DNA from: Mesorhizobium sp. M4B.F.Ca.ET.058.02.1.1
Lineage (GTDB): Bacteria; Pseudomonadota; Alphaproteobacteria; Rhizobiales; Rhizobiaceae
Length of the DNA: 64,000 bases
Direction of reading: 5' to 3'
NCBI RefSeq assembly: GCF_003952505.1
Contig: NZ_CP034450.1
Coordinates: 806,001-870,000, forward strand
The translations under genes were made by a program, and so were the position numbers. The notes under the pieces were generated by a model. The model had not been told where the DNA came from, ran no database searches, and saw nothing but the letters and a program-made list of their open reading frames with translations. This document shows positions 32,068 through 38,683 of the stretch, piece by piece. Position 1 is the stretch's first letter. Each line of letters opens with the position of its first letter.

Positions 32068-32919
32068 TTAGGCCGCCATCCGCAGATGGAGCCGGCGCTT
32101 CTTCGTCTTACGGAACCAGACCACAGCCAGCGCCTTCCAAAACGGCCAGCGGTGGGCATGGCTCATCACCTTTGCGTCGTCCTCTGCCGTTAGGAACATG
32201 TCGCTGATAGCTGTGGTGAGATCCTGAGGCTCGAACTTTTGGCAATAGTCCTTGTTCGTCATCAGGTATTCTGCAGCTCGAATATGGTGGCCGGTGATCG
32301 GTGCCAGATCTGCATTCGCCAACACTTCTAGGATTCGGCGGGCGCCCATTGCAGTCTGCCGAGCAACAAGATTGCTCACCGTGGTAACCGCGATTGTCTC
32401 GCGAGCCCGATAGCGGCCGTTTCCGGCTGGCCCCTTCAAAACGGTGACGCCAGCGCGCTGGCACACTTGCTCGACCGTGACGGCATCTTCATCTTGGGCA
32501 ATGACTGCCGCTTGATGCAGTTGCAGAGGCGTCACGGCAAGTCTGTCAGTGTTTTGACCAACGAATGCCGCCGCCTGCGATGAGGTCTCCGGCGCGTCCA
32601 CGATCATCACTGGGATGCGTTCGACGTTCGGATTGCTCGCCGCGGCGATAGCTGTGTGCTGCCCATCCAGAACCATCAACACGGTCCTGTTCTTGTGGCG
32701 ACCGTATGCACATATCGGCGGCTTGAACCTCGTCCAGCAGAAGCGCTGTATCATTCTTCTGATCTGACGCTGCCCCTTTTCGCCGATCGACCGCTGATAC
32801 GATCCGTCCACAAACAGGGTTTGAGGGTCCACGAGCTCGCACTTAGGCAACTCGGTCAATGGGACGCCGGGCTTGAGACCCGAGATGTCGATTGGGGATA
32901 TGGGGCGAATGTCGGTCAT
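32068..32919 (-). CDS. ParB/sulfiredoxin-fold protein (DUF6551-like)
   Basis: 283 residues. The N-terminal 140 contain the ParB-like nuclease/sulfiredoxin motifs: VDGSYQRSIGEKGQRQIRRMIQRF, then LMVLDGQHTAIAAA (equivalent to the GxxR/H-A box) and VDAPETSSQAAAFVGQNTDR. A helical region (GARRILEVLANADLAPITGHHIRAAEYLM) and a Lys/Arg-rich tail follow. The start has AGGAGGAATTC upstream. ParB-fold proteins are found in many prophages; whether this one binds DNA, cuts it or hydrolyses CTP is not decidable from sequence. It stands alone. Confidence 0.75.
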   Translation of the reverse strand: MTDIRPISPIDISGLKPGVPLTELPKCELVDPQTLFVDGSYQRSIGEKGQRQIRRMIQRFCWTRFKPPICAYGRHKNRTVLMVLDGQHTAIAAASNPNVERIPVMIVDAPETSSQAAAFVGQNTDRLAVTPLQLHQAAVIAQDEDAVTVEQVCQRAGVTVLKGPAGNGRYRARETIAVTTVSNLVARQTAMGARRILEVLANADLAPITGHHIRAAEYLMTNKDYCQKFEPQDLTTAISDMFLTAEDDAKVMSHAHRWPFWKALAVVWFRKTKKRRLHLRMAA

Positions 32920-33037
32920 GAATTCCTCCTCGGGTGCGACGGAGGAAAGGAAGAGCGTAAGGCCACCCTAGTCTAGGAAGCTGTCTGCTCTACTCACGCT
33001 ATCCCTGTTTTTTGTGCCCGCTATTCACTGCCCAATG

Positions 33038-33529
33038 CTAGATGACGCTTACCGCGCGCACGGCGGCGGCAAAGAACAATGTGAGCGAAGCGATTGCGAC
33101 CAACGGCGTGAGGTAGAGCGTTAAGTTTACGACTACACTCTTCCATCCCTTCTTTACGGGCTCCTTGCCGTGCCGAATGTCACGAAGGTAGTCATTGTAT
33201 AGGTTGGCGGCGAAGGAAAAATTTACATAGGCCAAGCCACCTGCGGCTAGGGTCGTGGCCACCCCGTAAATCAGCAACGGACCACACGCCTGGTACAGCC
33301 TTGCTGTGGCTGATCCCGCTTGGGAAATTGCCAGCAGAGATCCCGCGTGGACAGTTAATAGAGACGACAGCACCCATTTCCCATACTGAAACTGACGCTC
33401 CAAAACTGCTAGCAGCAGCTCCTTTTGGGTCTGGTATCGAGTTTCGAAGGGTATGATGGACGGCCTAGGCTTGACGGCATTGGATGCTTGCTTGGCGGAG
33501 TCGCGACGGCGAGGGGTTTTGTCCGTCAT
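33038..33529 (-). CDS. membrane protein coupled to the XRE regulator
   Basis: 163 residues from the ATG at 33529, which overlaps the regulator's stop (ATGA). An N-terminal basic cytoplasmic stretch is followed by three to four helices (YGKWVLSSLLTVHAGSLLAI, GPLLIYGVATTLAAGGLAYVNF, VVVNLTLYLTPLVAIASLTLFFAAAV). The helix-loop-two-helix spacing is reminiscent of small effectors of the SLATT kind, though no motif proves it. Tight coupling with a Cro/CI-like regulator makes superinfection exclusion or a toxin role plausible. Confidence 0.6.
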   Translation of the reverse strand: MTDKTPRRRDSAKQASNAVKPRPSIIPFETRYQTQKELLLAVLERQFQYGKWVLSSLLTVHAGSLLAISQAGSATARLYQACGPLLIYGVATTLAAGGLAYVNFSFAANLYNDYLRDIRHGKEPVKKGWKSVVVNLTLYLTPLVAIASLTLFFAAAVRAVSVI

Positions 33530-33765
33530 GATTTTTTGGCCAACCTTACGCCTGGGCTGCCGTGGTTCAGGAACTCGATGCCGGCCTCTTCGAGAGCCCG
33601 CTGGACGGATTGAACATTCTGAGCCCGACCGGCGATGGGGGCCGCTCCGGCCGCCTCCATGCTCCGTATCGTGTTCACATGTACGCCTGCCGCGTTCGCC
33701 GCTTCTTGTTGCTCCATCCCCACGAGCGCCCGTGCGGCTTTTAGTTGGTTGCCGGTAGTCAGCAT
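33526..33765 (-). CDS. XRE-family (Cro/CI-like) HTH regulator
   Basis: 79 residues from the ATG at 33765, with GAGAGGGA seven bases ahead. The helix-turn-helix is LKAARALVGMEQQEAANAAGVHVNTIRSMEAAG (given in two parts: LKAARALVGMEQQ and EAANAAGVHVNTIRSMEAAG), followed by a short C-terminal sequence AQNVQSVQRALEEAGIEFLN that is common in single-domain XRE repressors. It faces the divergent early operon at 33888 across a region with two inverted repeats. Likely the prophage repressor or an antirepressor-type switch. Confidence 0.82.
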   Translation of the reverse strand: MLTTGNQLKAARALVGMEQQEAANAAGVHVNTIRSMEAAGAAPIAGRAQNVQSVQRALEEAGIEFLNHGSPGVRLAKKS

Positions 33766-33788
33766 TGATATCCCTCTCTTGCCGAAAA

Positions 33789-33863
33789 TGTGTACCACAC
33801 ACAGAAACAAGTTGACAACAGCCATTTCCCGTTTACGTTAATGATACACAGCTTATCGTGTAT
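33789..33863. promoter_or_regulatory. divergent control region with two inverted repeats and a -35 box
   Basis: TGTGT-ACC-ACACA at 33789-33801 and ATACAC-(8)-GTGTAT at 33844-33863 contain related half-sites (TGTGT/GTGTAT). Between them lies a perfect -35 hexamer TTGACA at 33812-33817 with weak -10-like sequence (GTTAAT) 19 bp on, pointing to the gene at 33888. Likely operators for the adjacent XRE regulator; inference from layout. Confidence 0.55.
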
Positions 33864-33887
33864 GAAACACAAAACGGGAGAAGTGCA

Positions 33888-34580
33888 ATGCCGAACACCT
33901 GTGTTCGGGCAGCCGCCGAAGGTTTGCCCGCAATCAACCGCCGCAAGGCGCTCGCCTTCCTGACCGGTGGCATAGCTGCTGCCGCTGTGACGCTGCCGGC
34001 CGTTGTCGCTAATGGGGCGCCGGCTGCCTCAACCGTTCAAGACGTTCTGTCAGCCTGCCATGCGGCGGAAAATCGCCTTGGCACCTGCGAGACTCGCGAG
34101 GCCTCGATCGCCGAGGCTCTCGGGGATGCGTTGTTCCCTGAGTGGAAGACGCCCGGTGGCGTAGCTTCCCGCTGGTCGCACGTCCCAATGACCTTCCGCA
34201 CCTCCAAAGCACTAGAAGCCGAAATCGAGAGAAGGCGGGAGCTGATCGAAAAGTCTTTTGGAGGCGGTCTCATGAACCGGCCGGCCTATGAGCGGTGGAT
34301 GGGCGACATCGAGGCGCAAGGCAAGGAGGGGTTGGCGTGGCTCCGAGAGCGGGAAGCCGTTATCGACGCCAGCGGCTATCACGACGCGTCTGACCAGACC
34401 GACGAAGCCTTCACCGAGGCCCGCGCTGCCTTCCAGGCAGTGATGGAACTTCGGTGCGAGACCATCGAGGAGGTTCGCGCCAAGGCTGCCTGCATTATCC
34501 GCGTCTACAAGCGCTTGGGTGTGACCATAGACGGTGACGACCTCGTCGCCTGCATGTCGTCGCTCTGCGAGGAGGACTGA
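33888..34580 (+). CDS. early-operon protein with Tat-like signal region
   Basis: 230 residues from the ATG at 33888 with CGGGAGAAG upstream. Residues 20-50 (INRRKALAFLTGGIAAAAVTLPAVVA) resemble a twin-arginine signal: two Arg, a short polar step and a hydrophobic run ending before an ANGAPA cleavage-like site. The rest is helical and charged (ALEAEIERRRELIEKSF; AAFQAVMELRCETIEEVRAKAACIIRVYKRLG). Whether it is truly exported or the Arg-Arg run is fortuitous is unclear. It heads the operon opposite the XRE regulator. Confidence 0.6.
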   Translation: MPNTCVRAAAEGLPAINRRKALAFLTGGIAAAAVTLPAVVANGAPAASTVQDVLSACHAAENRLGTCETREASIAEALGDALFPEWKTPGGVASRWSHVPMTFRTSKALEAEIERRRELIEKSFGGGLMNRPAYERWMGDIEAQGKEGLAWLREREAVIDASGYHDASDQTDEAFTEARAAFQAVMELRCETIEEVRAKAACIIRVYKRLGVTIDGDDLVACMSSLCEED

Positions 34581-34582
34581 CC

Positions 34583-35032
34583 ATGGGTGAGGTAGTTCAA
34601 TTCCGCCCTCGGCCGGCGCCGGACGTCAAGGACGAACTCGCCGAACTCGTCGCCTGGATCAAGCCCGCCAGCGACTGGTGGACCGGCCGTATGCAGATCG
34701 AGCTGGCTCGCCATGCTTACTTTGCGGCGGACTATCGCCGCCTTCTGGCAGGTAGGCAGTACGGCAAGGAACACGCCACCTATATCGAGGCGCGGGAGCT
34801 AGCGGAAACGACGCAGCTCCTGTGGCGGACAGAATGCCTAAAACAGATTTTCATCCCTGCTGAAGCGGTCCGCCATCTCCGCTGGAAACAGGACTGGCTG
34901 CGGCGGCATGGGGGCGGCACTCCCGAAACCGCGCTGGCAATTGCCCGCGATGATGCGGCACTGGTCGATCGCATCGAACTCCACAAGCGCCAACAGGCGG
35001 GCCGCAAGGCCAACCGCGCGACGGTGCTGTGA
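34583..35032 (+). CDS. hypothetical early-operon protein
   Basis: 149 residues, two bases after the previous stop. It starts MGEVVQFRPRPAPDVKDELAELVAWI and is rich in Trp, Arg and Ala, with a helical middle (ELARHAYFAADYRRLLAGRQYGKEHATYIEARELAETTQLLW, here in two joined parts: ELARHAYFAADYRRLLAG and RQYGKEHATYIEARELAETT). No family recognised. It overlaps the next gene. Confidence 0.55.
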   Translation: MGEVVQFRPRPAPDVKDELAELVAWIKPASDWWTGRMQIELARHAYFAADYRRLLAGRQYGKEHATYIEARELAETTQLLWRTECLKQIFIPAEAVRHLRWKQDWLRRHGGGTPETALAIARDDAALVDRIELHKRQQAGRKANRATVL

Positions 35033-35319
35033 TGGCCGCGCGCGCGATGCCTTCGGACTTCCTTCCCCTGACCGCTGCGCGGCGACTTCGGATCGAGCGC
35101 ACCGTTGAAGCACTGCTCGCCATACTGGACGACGCAGACGGCGACCCGGATATGGAACCCAACGGCGACAGGGAAGGGGAGAGCAGCGACTATGAGCCGT
35201 CCCTTGGCTGGACGCTGGCGACGAACCAGACCCTGGCCTTGGAGGGCGGGGCAAATCCATTCTTCCTTGATGGGGAGTTCGATGCTGGCGATTCGCCCGA
35301 GCAGCCTGACCACTACTGA
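35029..35319 (+). CDS. hypothetical early-operon protein
   Basis: 96 residues from GTG at 35029 or the immediately following ATG at 35032. Basic N-terminus (PLTAARRLRIERTVEALLAI), then a very acidic block LDDADGDPDMEPNGDREGESSDYEPSLGWTLA typical of short hypothetical proteins in rhizobial mobile DNA. It ends the rightward operon. Confidence 0.55.
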   Translation: MMAARAMPSDFLPLTAARRLRIERTVEALLAILDDADGDPDMEPNGDREGESSDYEPSLGWTLATNQTLALEGGANPFFLDGEFDAGDSPEQPDHY

Positions 35320-35353
35320 TGAATGGACAACTTGGCCACACCAGACCGCTGCA

Positions 35354-35725
35354 TCACGGCGGAGGGCTTTTCCATTGTGGACAACGCCAAGCAGCAAGCA
35401 GGGCCTTATAGACGAGCAAGGCCGCCGGATTTTGTCTCTCTTCCGGGTGATCCACCAAGTATTTGCACACGACATCGCCGGCTTGTTGGCCAGTGACACC
35501 CTGGGGGACGCAAATGAACTGCCGCTGCACGAATGTTTGGCCAGACAAGTCGACGCCGCCCAAGTTCAGGTCGTTCAAATCGGCTACGCCCATTATATAA
35601 CCCCGCGCGAAGGGTACCGATCCCGTACAAAAATCATGCAGGTCGTTTCCGCTGAGAAAATTGGCTTGTGCCGTAATGGTGGAGCACATCAAGAGTGCTG
35701 CTGCCCAACGTGATCTACGTCGCAT
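35354..35725 (-). CDS. Rap1a/Tai-like immunity-family secreted protein
   Basis: 123 residues from the ATG at 35725, with GGAGGGG just ahead. Signal peptide MRRRSRWAAALLMCSTITAQA, then the family pattern SGNDLHDFCTG ... ARGYIMGVADL ... FICVPQGVTGQQAGDVVCKYLVDHPE and ALLVYKALLAAWRCP, with four mature cysteines that would form two disulfides. Rap1a/Tai proteins neutralise amidase-type type VI effectors in the periplasm. No effector gene is present in this window, so it is an orphan; it lies 0.2 kb from the right attachment site. Confidence 0.75.
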   Translation of the reverse strand: MRRRSRWAAALLMCSTITAQANFLSGNDLHDFCTGSVPFARGYIMGVADLNDLNLGGVDLSGQTFVQRQFICVPQGVTGQQAGDVVCKYLVDHPEERQNPAALLVYKALLAAWRCPQWKSPPP

Positions 35726-35817
35726 CGCCCCTCCCATGTCGCGCGCTTGTCGCGCGGACTCACCGATAGTTGCAGGAAATTCCCTGCCACGCGAGCCAGA
35801 ACAGCGGGTGAACGAGT

Positions 35818-35836
35818 TGCTACGCTTTTTGCAACG
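35818..35836. repeat. candidate integrase arm-type site, right copy
   Basis: TTGCTACGCTTTTTGCAAC matches 597-615 in 17 of 19 positions in the same orientation. It lies 120 bp inside the right core. Together the two copies would flank the core in the excised circle. Confidence 0.5.
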
Positions 35837-35956
35837 CTACGCTACGTCATTGGTAGGGACGGAATAGCACAAACAGACCAATCGACGGCGCCAAAGCCTT
35901 GACAGACAACGACTCGTCGGTACGAAGCGGCAAGGGCAGGGACGCCAGTGAGCGAA

Positions 35957-35996
35957 TTTCAAGACCGGTGCCTTAAACCGCTCGGCCATCCCTCCA
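35957..35996. repeat. right attachment site (displaced 5' half of tRNA-Ser)
   Basis: Identical to 503-542. It carries the tRNA anticodon loop, D-arm and 5' acceptor strand but no 3' half, so it cannot make a tRNA. The DNA to its right (35997-36118) is therefore the tRNA's former upstream region, including a promoter-like element. Confidence 0.92.
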
Positions 35997-36057
35997 TCGT
36001 GATCTTTCAATCACTTTGGTGCCTGTGTTGACCTTCGGATCCTGCTGTTGGCATCAT

Positions 36058-36087
36058 CCGCACCGCACCGCACCGCACCGCACCGCA
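36058..36087. repeat. CCGCA pentanucleotide tandem repeat
   Basis: Six uninterrupted copies of CCGCA in the former leader of tRNA-Ser. A 5-bp unit is prone to slippage, so the copy number may vary between strains. The duplicated flank near 36740 has only one ACCGCAC. Confidence 0.85.
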
Positions 36088-36640
36088 CTGCTCTAGTGCG
36101 TGGCGCGAAGACCTGTCAACCGCGCCGGCCTGTACATTTGCCGAAACGCAAGCTTTCGCCGTTCGTCCCTTGCCCCCAAGAACCAGGATGCGTCATTCGG
36201 CGGTTGAGTCCAGACGTCAGGGATCGCCAAATCGGACAGGGGTTTTGGGAGCGCCGGCGATTCCCTAAAAGTCTAGCGATCGGGAGAGCACGTTAGAAAG
36301 TACGTGTGGTAACAGTTAATTCAACCATCGCTGGTATCAAAAGAGAGGGTGGCGGCTCCGACCGGCGTTGGGGGTGGGTAGCCGGAGCCGCCTGCGCAGC
36401 CAGGGGTAGTTGGTTGACCGCGCTGTCTCAGAATAGGACAGCGCGGTCTACGAACGGTTAATACGTCGCAGATTTCTAAATCAGCACTGGCTAATGGAAC
36501 GGAAGCGCCTTCCGCTATTTGAATCGAGTTCAAATTTTGCGTGAGGGGTTCCGATGCGCCTGCTGCCGCAGGTTGCGGGCTGTTCATTTGGCGCCGGCTA
36601 TTCAAGACCGCTGATAACAGGCGGGAAAGCTTTCACCACG

Positions 36641-36680
36641 TTTCAAGACCGTGGCCTTAAACTGCTCGGCCATCCCTCTA
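36641..36680. repeat. degenerate third copy of the attachment core
   Basis: Matches the 40-bp core in 36 of 40 positions, in the same orientation, 684 bp beyond the right attachment site. The DNA after it is homologous to the DNA after the right core. It marks an older insertion at the same tRNA position whose content has mostly been lost. Confidence 0.8.
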
Positions 36681-36911
36681 TCGTGCCAATCACTGGGGTG
36701 TCTATGTTTTTTGGCGCGCCAGACGCGGGAGGTCATTTCCACCGCACTTCCCTAGTGCGTGGCGCCAAGACCTGCCACCCGCGTCGGATCGTCGCTCGAT
36801 ATATTTGCCGAAATGCAACAGTATCCCGCCAAATCGGCCCAGCCTGATTGACAATGTGGCACACGCCCGACCAATCTGTGGCGTAGTGGATCTTTCGGGG
36901 TAAAGGGAATC

Positions 36912-37010
36912 ATGAAGAAGATTTACGAAAAGCCGATTTTGACCAAGCGCGAGAGGCTGTCGCACGTTACGGCGCAGGTGGCTCCGTCTTCCCAGCAACC
37001 GCCGGCCTGA
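36912..37010 (+). CDS. orphan lasso-RiPP-like leader peptide
   Basis: 32 residues, MKKIYEKPILTKRERL-SHVTAQVAPSSQQPPA. The YxxPxLxxRxxL start followed by a T-A pair is the pattern of proteobacterial lasso-peptide precursors, where YxxP guides the RRE/peptidase and the Thr precedes the cleavage site. AAGGGA lies 6 bases before the ATG and TTGACA at 36848-36853. The would-be core is short and there is no B, C or transporter gene nearby, so it is a relict or is served in trans. Confidence 0.55.
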   Translation: MKKIYEKPILTKRERLSHVTAQVAPSSQQPPA

Positions 37011-37355
37011 CGAGCGCGTTGGCGCCAAGCACCTTCTGGACTGTGGGCCGGTCTGAGAGCCTTCGAGGCGCCGGGACTACGCCGGCGCCATAGTTTTGTT
37101 CCGCCTTTGCTGCGATGGCAGCGGTCAACTGGCCAATCAAGTCGCTGGCATTGCCTCGCTCGGCGTTCACGGCCACGCCGGTACAGGCCTTGCCACAATC
37201 TCGCCGCCTTCCGACCACAATCGGTTAATACCGTGATAAGCAATTCCTGCGCACAAGGGGATTGGGGATCCGGGTGTCGCTGGCAAAGTGTCGGGCAGGT
37301 GCTTTGGCTCCGCTGACGTTCAGCTGGTGGCGAGACTGTAGGGGACATCATAACA
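37011..37355. other. intergenic region before rlpA, no confident gene
   Basis: About 345 bp. A minus-strand open frame (36967-37218) overlaps the leader-peptide ORF but has no visible ribosome site and no family signature. The last part probably holds the rlpA promoter and leader; no clear -35/-10 pair was found. Confidence 0.4.
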
Positions 37356-38600
37356 ATGCAGATTTCGGCGCGCCCGCGTCTACGTCGCGCTCCAGCTCTT
37401 GCACTGTGCGCCATATCGGCGGTGCTGCTTGCCGCCTGCACCTCGACGCCGCAGCCGAAGGCGATGATCGACAAGAGGCCGCGCTCGAAGGAGTATTTCG
37501 CCGAAACCGAATATGGCGTGAAGGCAAGCCCGCGCGTTGCCTTCATGCGGCGCGGCGGCGGCCGCGACCAACTCGGCAAGCCCTACCAGGTGCGCGGCAA
37601 ATGGTATTATCCCAAGGAAGACAAGCGCTACCGCAAGGTCGGCCTGGCATCCTGGTATGGCGATGCCTTCCACGGCCGGCTGACTGCCAACGGCGAAGTC
37701 TATGACACGATGCAACTTACGGCGGCGCATCCGACGATGCCGCTGCCGAGCTACGCCCGCGTCACCAACCTCGAAACCGGCAGTTCGGTCATCGTGCGCG
37801 TCAACGACCGCGGCCCATACCATGAAGGCCGCATCATCGACGTTTCGGAGCGAGCCGCGCAAATGCTCGACTATGACAAGGTCGGCACGGCCAAGGTGAA
37901 GGTCGAATATGTCGGGCGAGCGCCGCTCGACGGCGATGACGACCAGTATCTGATTGCCTCATACCATCCTGGCAATAACCGGCCGGATCCGTCGGACGGC
38001 TTACCGACCGGCGTGATGGTGGCCATGAACGGCCCGATGCCGAGCCTGTCGGTCGACGCGCCTGCCGCCGCCGTGCCGTTCCCGGGGCAATTGACCAATT
38101 CCGGGGATGCCCCTGCCGCCCAGCCCGCCCTGTCGGATCAGCCGGCGACGTCGGCGCAGGGCGCCAGCGATGTCATACTGCCAGATTTTGGACCGATCGT
38201 GCCGGAGCGGCCGGAGATCAATTTGCCGCCGAATTCGCCCTTCGCCATGGCCTCGCTCTCCTATGCCGACGAGCGCGTCGGACGCGCCGACGTCTTCGCC
38301 GCCTTCGACGGTGCGGGCATGTCGCCCTCGGACATTCTGCAATCGTGGAAGAGATCCAATTCGACATCGCCGGCCGCCGCCGACTATGTCGCCGCCGGCT
38401 CCTTCGATGATGCGGCCGAGGCAAAACGCGTGGCGGCGGCGCTCAAGCCTTTCGGCAGGACCGAAATCCAGCGCACCGAGCTCGATGGCAACGACTGGTA
38501 TGCGGTCAACGTCTATCCGGACGGCCATGGCAGCGTCGATGACGTGCTGAAGGCGGCCTGGTCGCACGGCGCGCCGGACGCGCTTGTCGTGCGCGACTGA
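37356..38600 (+). CDS. rlpA: septal-ring lytic transglycosylase-family lipoprotein RlpA
   Basis: 414 residues. The signal peptide ends in the lipobox LLAAC (Cys28), so the protein is an outer-membrane lipoprotein. The double-psi beta-barrel (about 90-185) has GLASWYGDAFHGRLTANGE, VTNLETGSSVIVRVNDRGPY with the conserved Asp, and RIIDVSERAAQML. After a Pro/Ala-rich linker a C-terminal SPOR domain (about 335-410; VAAGSFDDAAEAKRVAAAL) binds denuded septal peptidoglycan. It cleaves glycan at division sites. It precedes the DD-carboxypeptidase-like gene, a conserved rhizobial pairing. Confidence 0.92.
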   Translation: MQISARPRLRRAPALALCAISAVLLAACTSTPQPKAMIDKRPRSKEYFAETEYGVKASPRVAFMRRGGGRDQLGKPYQVRGKWYYPKEDKRYRKVGLASWYGDAFHGRLTANGEVYDTMQLTAAHPTMPLPSYARVTNLETGSSVIVRVNDRGPYHEGRIIDVSERAAQMLDYDKVGTAKVKVEYVGRAPLDGDDDQYLIASYHPGNNRPDPSDGLPTGVMVAMNGPMPSLSVDAPAAAVPFPGQLTNSGDAPAAQPALSDQPATSAQGASDVILPDFGPIVPERPEINLPPNSPFAMASLSYADERVGRADVFAAFDGAGMSPSDILQSWKRSNSTSPAAADYVAAGSFDDAAEAKRVAAALKPFGRTEIQRTELDGNDWYAVNVYPDGHGSVDDVLKAAWSHGAPDALVVRD

Positions 38601-38683
38601 TCTATTTCGATCGCACGGTTGATCCGCCGGAAAAAAGCCTGATAGCTTTGCCCTGCCAATACCGGCTAACGGGTCGAGCCCTT

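Larger units (their letters stand above)
503..35996. mobile_element. P22-like (podovirus-type) prophage integrated in tRNA-Ser
   Basis: A 35.5-kb block bounded by a perfect 40-bp direct repeat of tRNA-Ser, with a tyrosine integrase beside one end. It contains integration/excision, helicase-primase, terminase, portal, capsid, adaptor, stopper, lysis and ejection genes but no tail tube, sheath or tape-measure gene, which indicates a short-tailed phage. Accessory genes sit between terminase and portal and in the last 7 kb. The capsid gene appears 5'-truncated where it abuts a tail-fibre gene, so the element may be unable to form particles. Structural gene order is portal-(fibre)-capsid-decoration-adaptor-stopper-GNAT-ejection proteins. 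Confidence 0.95.
35997..36911. other. non-coding scar with duplicated tRNA-flank sequence
   Basis: No gene I can support. It contains a second, decayed copy of the half-tRNA (36641-36680) and a duplicated flank: CTAGTGCGTGGCGC at 36093 reappears at 36752, and TTTGCCGAAACGCAA at 36138 reappears as TTTGCCGAAATGCAA. On the minus strand near 36093-36118 a TTGACA box and TAGAGC 18 bp later form a plausible former tRNA promoter. Open frames at 36048-36296 (+) and 36321-36605 (-) have no ribosome sites and atypical composition. Confidence 0.65.

Noticed and set aside
36058..36087. CRISPR-like array
   Set aside because: The unit is 5 bp with no spacers, so it is a simple tandem repeat.
36048..36296. 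Open frame over the CCGCA repeat
   Set aside because: Composition follows the tandem repeat and there is no ribosome site; displaced tRNA leader explains the region.
36321..36605. 94-codon minus-strand frame in the scar region
   Set aside because: No start signal or recognisable family; Pro/Gly-rich C-terminus could be a gene remnant, but this cannot be supported.
35957..36680. Additional tRNA-Ser genes at 35957 and 36641
   Set aside because: Both lack the variable arm, T-arm and 3' acceptor strand; they are attachment remnants.
36967..37218. 83-codon minus-strand frame before rlpA
   Set aside because: Overlaps the leader-peptide ORF, has no visible ribosome site and no motif. Kept only as a possibility.
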